Below, one piece after another: positions 55,720-64,000 of a stretch of 64,000 bases of DNA. The DNA is from Pseudorhodoferax sp. Leaf274. Lineage in GTDB: Bacteria; Pseudomonadota; Gammaproteobacteria; Burkholderiales; Burkholderiaceae_C. The first letter of the stretch is position 1. Every line of letters starts with the position of its first letter. Position numbers and translations under genes: made by a program. The notes beneath the pieces are model-generated. The model saw only the letters and a program-made list of their open reading frames with translations. It searched no databases and was not told the DNA's origin. The stretch spans positions 124,001 through 188,000 of the forward strand of contig NZ_LMNA01000026.1 of NCBI RefSeq assembly GCF_001422445.1. The letters are read 5' to 3'.

Positions 55720-56750
55720 AGCTGCCTTCGCTCTCCCGCATCCGCACCGGCGCCCTGCTGGCGCTGGCCGCCCTGGCCGGCGCCAGCCAGGCGCAGCAAC
55801 CCACCAAGCTGCGCTTCGCGCTGGACTGGGTGTTCCAGGGCCCGCAGGCACCGTTCCTGGTGCCGCACCAGAACGGCTGCTACCAGAAGGCCGGCCTGGA
55901 CGTGACGACCGACCGCGGCTTCGGCTCGGGCGACACCGTGGTCAAGGTGGGCGCGGGCACCTACGACGTGGGCTTCGCCGACATCAACGCGATGGTCGAG
56001 TACAACGCCAAGCAGACCCGGCCCGAGGACCGGCTGATCGCCTTCTTCATGGTCTACGACGGCGCCGCGCTGTCCATCATCACGCGCAAGGACACCGCCG
56101 TCGCCAAGCCGGCCGACCTGGTCGGCAAGACCATCGCCGCGCCGCCCGGCGACGCCTCGCGCCGGCTGTTCTCGGCGCTGGCCCAGGCCAACGGCTTCGA
56201 CGCCAGCGCCGTCAAGTGGATCAACGTGGCGCCAGAGCTGCGCGAGACCATGCTGGCGCGCAAGCAGGCCGACGCGATCAGCGGCGCGGCCTTCACGGGC
56301 TACATGGGCGCACGCGCCGTCGGCGTGCCCAAGGACGACCTGGTCGTGCTGCGCTTCCCGCAGTTCGGCTCCACGCTGTACGGCAGCGCGCTGGTGGCCA
56401 AGCGTGCGTTCGCCGCCAGCCACGGCGCGGCGTTGACGGCCGTGGCGCAGTGCGTGGCCGAGGGCATCGCCACCAGCATCCGCCAGCCCGCCGCCGCCAT
56501 CGAGGCGCTGTACCAGCGCGACAAGCTCATCAACCGCGAGGTCGAGCAGGAGCGCATGCAGTTGTCGCTGGACTGGTCCATCGTGACGCCCTGGACGCGC
56601 GAGCACGGACTGGGCGGCGTCGATCCGGCGCGGCTGCGCAAGTCGATGCAGGAGGTGTCTGCAGCGCTGGACATCCCGGCGCCCGACATCGCCGAGGTGT
56701 TCACGGCGCAGTACCTGCCGGCACCGGAGCGCCGGGCGGTGCCCAGGTAA
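55716..56750 (+). CDS. NMT1/THI5-like ABC substrate-binding protein
   Basis: A 344-residue periplasmic binding protein with signal peptide (LLALAALAGASQAQ). NMT1 family motifs: LRFALDWVFQGPQAPFLVPHQNG in parts, GSGDTVVKVGAGTYDVGFADINAM, LVGKTIAAPPGDASRRLF. Relatives bind pyrimidine, riboflavin, nitrate or taurine. No matching ATPase or permease is adjacent; it may dock to another transporter. The start overlaps the DUF1116 stop in ATGA. Confidence 0.88.
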   Translation: MKLPSLSRIRTGALLALAALAGASQAQQPTKLRFALDWVFQGPQAPFLVPHQNGCYQKAGLDVTTDRGFGSGDTVVKVGAGTYDVGFADINAMVEYNAKQTRPEDRLIAFFMVYDGAALSIITRKDTAVAKPADLVGKTIAAPPGDASRRLFSALAQANGFDASAVKWINVAPELRETMLARKQADAISGAAFTGYMGARAVGVPKDDLVVLRFPQFGSTLYGSALVAKRAFAASHGAALTAVAQCVAEGIATSIRQPAAAIEALYQRDKLINREVEQERMQLSLDWSIVTPWTREHGLGGVDPARLRKSMQEVSAALDIPAPDIAEVFTAQYLPAPERRAVPR

Positions 56751-56753
56751 GGA

Positions 56754-56769
56754 CCGGCCTGCGGGCCGG
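56754..56769 (+). terminator. GC hairpin after NMT1 gene
   Basis: CCGGCC and GGCCGG with a TGCG loop directly follow the stop at 56750. No T-run. A weak terminator or processing stop at the end of the plus-strand arm. Confidence 0.4.
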
Positions 56770-56836
56770 CGTCCGCCCGGCCTACGGTGGGCGCCGCGCC
56801 CGCGGCCTAGAGTGGATCGGCAAAGGAGCCAACGCC

Positions 56837-57538
56837 ATGCCATCCACACTGCCCCCCGCCACCGAACTCGCGGCCAAGGCCAGGACCCTGTTCCCGGGCG
56901 CCTCGCCGGCCTATGAGGATGCCCGCCGCGCGCTGCTGGCCGAGGAGATCGAGTTTCGCCGGCACATGACGCGCCTGGTCGAACAGCGGCGCGCGCTGCC
57001 GCCAGGCCCGGTGGTGCGCAAGGACTACCGGTTCAAGGACGCGCAGGGCGCAGAGCTCGGCCTGCGCGAACTCTTCGGCGACAAGACCGCGCTGGTCACC
57101 TACTTCTGGATGTACGGGCCGCAGCGCGAACGGCCCTGCCCCATGTGCACCAACTGGCTGGGCGCCGTGAACGGCAATGCCGCCGACATCCGGCAGCGCG
57201 TGGCGCTCAAGATCCTGGGCCGCTCGCCCGTGGAGCGGCAGCTTGCATTCGCAAAGGAGCGTGGCTGGCGCGACCTGGACTTCGTGCAGACGGTGGGCGA
57301 CGACTACGCGCGCGACCTCGGCGTGCTGCTGCCCGACGGCAGCGAATACCCCGCCCTGGTGGTCTACCGCCTCGATGGCGACGCCGTGCGCCTGTTCTGG
57401 GCCAGCGCCATGGCCAGGGAGATGGCCGACCCCGGGCAGGACCCGCGCGACGCGCCGGACATCGCCGCGCTGTGGTCCATCCTCGACCTCACGCCCGAGG
57501 GCCGACCCGCAGATTGGTACCCCAAGCTGAGTTACTGA
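56837..57538 (+). CDS. DUF899 thioredoxin-like protein
   Basis: A 233-residue protein of DUF899, thioredoxin-fold. Motifs: VRKDYRFKDAQGAELGLRELF in parts, YFWMYGPQRERPCPMCTNWLGAVNG with CPMC as the redox-like pair. AAAGGAG precedes the ATG. Function unknown. Confidence 0.87.
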   Translation: MPSTLPPATELAAKARTLFPGASPAYEDARRALLAEEIEFRRHMTRLVEQRRALPPGPVVRKDYRFKDAQGAELGLRELFGDKTALVTYFWMYGPQRERPCPMCTNWLGAVNGNAADIRQRVALKILGRSPVERQLAFAKERGWRDLDFVQTVGDDYARDLGVLLPDGSEYPALVVYRLDGDAVRLFWASAMAREMADPGQDPRDAPDIAALWSILDLTPEGRPADWYPKLSY

Positions 57539-57586
57539 AACGGTCCGAAAGGAGCTGGATATATCTCCAGTTTTCGTGCGAAAAGC

Positions 57587-57608
57587 TGTATGCTTGAACA
57601 GCCATACA
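57587..57608. promoter_or_regulatory. Operator-like inverted repeat before small gene
   Basis: TGTATG (57587-57592) and CATACA (57603-57608) are perfect arms with 10 bases between. The repeat overlaps the ribosome-binding site AAGGAG of the following small gene, so binding there, or a hairpin, could block its translation. Confidence 0.5.
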
Positions 57609-57618
57609 AGGAGCTTTC

Positions 57619-57930
57619 ATGGACACGGAAATGACACTGGACACGGCCTACCTGGTCGCACTGGTCGAACCGGCCTTGCCCGAGGCCACGCGCATGCAGG
57701 CCGAGCTGCGCTACTGCCGCGAGCTGGAGCGGCGCCTGGGCACGCCCGACGACGTGGCCCACGCGCTGCGCGCGATCGCCCGCGTGGCGACGCTGGAGGA
57801 AGAGCCCGGCCAGGAGGCGCAGACGCTGCTGGTGCAGTGGCGGCTGGCCAACCACGCGGCGCGGCTGCAGGCGGTGCGCGACCTGCCGGCCGGCGCCCAC
57901 CATGCGCGCTTCGAGGTGCGGTTGGCATGA
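57619..57930 (+). CDS. Small hypothetical helical protein
   Basis: A 103-residue soluble protein with no recognised family, mostly helical (TRMQAELRYCRELERRLGTP, VAHALRAIARVATLEEEPG). AAGGAG lies 7 bases upstream of ATG. It is located between the DUF899 gene and the large kinase. Its stop codon lies inside a 14-bp repeat array. Confidence 0.65.
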   Translation: MDTEMTLDTAYLVALVEPALPEATRMQAELRYCRELERRLGTPDDVAHALRAIARVATLEEEPGQEAQTLLVQWRLANHAARLQAVRDLPAGAHHARFEVRLA

Positions 57931-57989
57931 GCCGGCTGGCATAAGCCGGCTCGCACGAGCCCCGTCGGCATGACGGGTCGGCATGAAGC
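57920..57989 (+). repeat. Five imperfect 14-bp tandem repeats
   Basis: Five consecutive 14-base units share GGCATGA or a near variant: GGTTGGCATGAGCC, GGCTGGCATAAGCC, GGCTCGCACGAGCC, CCGTCGGCATGACG, GGTCGGCATGAAGC. Two hairpins with GGCAT loops form here (57929-57952 stem GAGCCGGCT; 57961-57977 stem CCCGTC). The array covers the stop of the small gene and precedes the kinase. Confidence 0.75.
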
Positions 57990-58103
57990 GCTTGTCATCC
58001 GCCAACTGGATGAAAACCGCATTGTGAATCTGCCCACCCCTCGCTACATTCAAGCCCAGAAATTAGCGCGATTTTCGATCAAAAGGAGTGCCGCGAGCGA
58101 GCC

Positions 58104-61874
<3,771 letters not shown>

Positions 61875-61895
61875 CCGCTCAGCACGGCAGCGCGC

Positions 61896-64000
61896 TCACC
61901 GGCCCGGCGAGCCGATGGAGGTGGGCGAGCCGGGCTGCGCGAAACCGCCGTTCACGCCGACGACGGCCACGCGGTACGTGGGCGCCGAGGTGGAGACCCC
62001 GTCCCACACGGCCGAGCTGGCGTTGTTGCCGCCGAACACCAGGCCCGCATGGTTGCCGTAGGCCGCGGTCACGCCGGCCGAGGCTTGCGACTGCGGGACC
62101 ACGGCGCTGCTGCCGGCCACCGCGATCGCGGCGGTGCCGTAGTTGAAGCTCGCCATGACCTGGTTGTTGGCGTCGAACAGCACCACCGCATCGCCCGATG
62201 CGCCCAGGCCCGGGCCGTCCGAGGCGACGATGAGCGGCGAGGCCGGCAGGCCCCACGCGGCCAGGAAGGCGGCCGTGTCGGTGCCGATCGCGACGACCAG
62301 CCGGCCCTGGGCCGGGATCGTGACGGTGGGGATCGGCGCACCCTCGGTGACGCTGGCGGAGTTGTCGTCCCACTTCCAGCCGGACAACGTGGCCGGGCTG
62401 CTGCCGTGGTTGAAGACCTCGAAGAAGTCGACACCGCCGGTGGCGTTGGAATTGACCTCCGAGATCAGCAGCGTGGGCGGCGGCGTGGCGGCCGTGCCCT
62501 CGGTGCCGAAGCCCAGGGATGTGCTGTCGGCGATGCCTTCGAAGGCGTTGCCCGCGGCATCCTGCACCGCCGTGGCGGACACCTGTACCGAGTAGGCGGT
62601 GCCGGCCTGCAGGTCGGTCGCCGGGTTCAGCGTGACGGTGCTGCCGCTGAAGCGCACCTGCGTGGTGTCGCCGGCCGGGATGGTGCGCACATCGCTGCTG
62701 CCGTTGGTGATGGTGAAGCTGCCCGCGCCGGCACGCACGGCTTCGCTGAACTCCAGCACGATGTCGGCGCCCAGCAGCACGCCGCTGGCATTGGCTGCAG
62801 GCAGGGACGCCTGCAGCACCGGCGCGGTGGTGTCGGCCACGCTGGTGAAAGCCAGCGTCTGGTCGCTGCCCACAGCCTGGGTGGGCACGCCCGCGCTGTC
62901 CTTGAACACGCCGGCGGCGTACTGGACGCTGTAGCGGGTGCTGGGCGACAGGTCGGCCGCCAGGTCGATCCTGACGGTGTTGCCCTCGATGCTGACCTGG
63001 GTGGCGTCGGTGACCGCGATGGTGCGGGTCTCGCCGTTGCTGCCCACCACCGTGATGTTGCCGGTGCCGGCGGCCACGCTGTCGGTGAAGCTCAGGTACA
63101 GGTTGCTCGACAGGCCCACCTGCGCGGCCGAACGCGTCGGCGTGTAAACCCACAGCTGCGGCCGCGAGGGGCTGCCGCCGCCGGTCTCGTTGGTCACGTA
63201 CAGGTTGAGCTGCCTGTCGAGCGTGAGGCCCTCGTGGCCCAGGTTGGGCGCGTTCGGCAGGTCCAGCCGGCTGTAGATCCTGCCGGCGCGGTCGACCTTC
63301 AGGATGCGGCCGTCTTCCTGGCCCAGCACCAGCAGGTGGGCGTGGTCCGGCACGCTGGCGGCCACGCTGTTGGACAGCGCATGCACGTCGGCGATGTCGG
63401 CCAGCCGCATCAGGCTCGGGTCGAACAGGTTGACCGAGCTGGCGGTGGTGGGCGATCCGGTGGTGGCCGACCCGTTGGAGGCGGTGCCGGCCGTGAAATC
63501 GATGGTGGTCTGGAACACCGCCTGCTCCGTCATTTCCTTGACGAAGATGTAGCCGCCGGTCATCGGGTCGCGCGTGACGCCTTCCAGGCCGATGTTGCCC
63601 ACGGTGGCGCCGAGCTTGACGGTGCGCACGCTGCCCGCATCGAGCACGGTGCCGGCCGTGTAGGCCACGAGCGAGGCGGTGCGCTCGCGCTCGTTGGCCA
63701 CCACGAAGCTGTTGCCGCCGGCCCAGGCCAGCCCCTCCGGATCGGCGAACAGGCCCGGTGGCAGGTCCATGGTGTCGATCACCGCGCCGGCCTTGGACAG
63801 CTGCGTGATGTAGGTGCCTTCGTCGCCGATGATGAACAGGCTGTCGGTGGTCTCGTTGTAGGTGACGGCCGAGACCTCCATGGCGATTTGGTTCGCGCCG
63901 GCCGCCGCATTCACGGGCAGCGTGACACGCCGCGCGAGCGTGTAGTTGGCCAGGTCCAGGCTCTGCTTGGGCGAGACGAAGGCCAGCGTCGGCGCGCCGA
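61896..64000 (-). CDS. SdiA-regulated-like/Ig-like/lamin-tail-domain protein, 5' end outside window
   Basis: About 700 residues seen; the frame stays open to the window edge (GAPTLAFVSPKQSLDLANYT at its start). N-terminal beta-propeller of SdiA_reg/esterase-like type (VSAVTYNETTDSLFIIGDEG, LGHEGLTLDRQLNLYVTNE), then two Big_5-type Ig-like domains (VDTTAPVLQASLPAANASG; SVAAGTGNITVVGSNG), then a C-terminal lamin-tail domain (LLISEVNSNATGGVDFFEVFN). Repetitive, presumably secreted or surface-located. Function unknown. Confidence 0.82.
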   Translation of the reverse strand, partial: GAPTLAFVSPKQSLDLANYTLARRVTLPVNAAAGANQIAMEVSAVTYNETTDSLFIIGDEGTYITQLSKAGAVIDTMDLPPGLFADPEGLAWAGGNSFVVANERERTASLVAYTAGTVLDAGSVRTVKLGATVGNIGLEGVTRDPMTGGYIFVKEMTEQAVFQTTIDFTAGTASNGSATTGSPTTASSVNLFDPSLMRLADIADVHALSNSVAASVPDHAHLLVLGQEDGRILKVDRAGRIYSRLDLPNAPNLGHEGLTLDRQLNLYVTNETGGGSPSRPQLWVYTPTRSAAQVGLSSNLYLSFTDSVAAGTGNITVVGSNGETRTIAVTDATQVSIEGNTVRIDLAADLSPSTRYSVQYAAGVFKDSAGVPTQAVGSDQTLAFTSVADTTAPVLQASLPAANASGVLLGADIVLEFSEAVRAGAGSFTITNGSSDVRTIPAGDTTQVRFSGSTVTLNPATDLQAGTAYSVQVSATAVQDAAGNAFEGIADSTSLGFGTEGTAATPPPTLLISEVNSNATGGVDFFEVFNHGSSPATLSGWKWDDNSASVTEGAPIPTVTIPAQGRLVVAIGTDTAAFLAAWGLPASPLIVASDGPGLGASGDAVVLFDANNQVMASFNYGTAAIAVAGSSAVVPQSQASAGVTAAYGNHAGLVFGGNNASSAVWDGVSTSAPTYRVAVVGVNGGFAQPGSPTSIGSPGR

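Overview
The window is a very GC-rich chromosomal segment from a betaproteobacterium, most likely Comamonadaceae (Variovorax/Acidovorax/Hydrogenophaga-like). Signs are the tight head-to-tail gene packing with ATGA/GTGA overlaps, three Bug-type solute receptors, the mprF-acvB pair, and the many catabolic modules each paired with a LysR, GntR or MarR regulator. I see no rRNA, tRNA, CRISPR array, prophage or intact insertion sequence.

Layout. 0-8 kb: 5' part of a glutaminase gene, two small genes, the lysyl-phosphatidylglycerol synthase/hydrolase pair mprF-acvB, then a minus-strand trio of HtrA protease, Bug receptor and alpha/beta hydrolase. 8-13.1 kb: a CopD-like membrane protein and a plus-strand catabolic operon (Bug receptor, aconitase-type hydratase in two subunits, PEP-mutase/isocitrate-lyase-type lyase, GntR regulator). 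13.1-18.5 kb: cbpA-cbpM chaperones behind a heat-shock-like promoter, and the paoABC periplasmic molybdenum aldehyde oxidase. 18.8-21 kb: the wreck of a type I restriction-modification locus: an internally deleted hsdM, an intact AlbA_2-type ATP-binding gene and a frameshifted hsdR scrap. 21-28.4 kb: class II aldolase, dtd, a threonate-dehydrogenase-like oxidoreductase, and an SDR/Bug/AhpD-like cluster divergent from a LysR regulator, followed by a quinone oxidoreductase and an MBL hydrolase. 28.5-39.8 kb: VIT transporter, soluble PAS hybrid kinase, LysR-pirin-isochorismatase, YtcJ amidohydrolase, DoxX, an MFS-ABM fusion, DedA and a tiny exported peptide.

39.8-56.8 kb is the most interesting part. 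An eleven-gene minus-strand transcription unit (SDR, 2-oxoglutarate/Fe(II) oxygenase, CoxL/M/S-type molybdenum hydroxylase, CoxG, and a complete branched-chain-amino-acid-type ABC importer) faces a plus-strand unit (amidohydrolase, gamma-glutamyltransferase-like Ntn hydrolase, orphan AllG/DUF1116 protein, NMT1-type binding protein). A MarR gene lies between them, and both arms carry a near-identical operator-like sequence. I infer one co-regulated uptake and degradation pathway for a nitrogen-containing, probably heterocyclic or amide substrate; the substrate is not identifiable from sequence alone.

56.8-64 kb: a DUF899 thioredoxin-fold protein, a small protein with an operator-like dyad, a five-copy 14-bp repeat, a large CHASE-PAS hybrid kinase with phosphotransfer domain, and the 3' part of a large SdiA-regulated/Ig-like/lamin-tail protein that runs off the window end.
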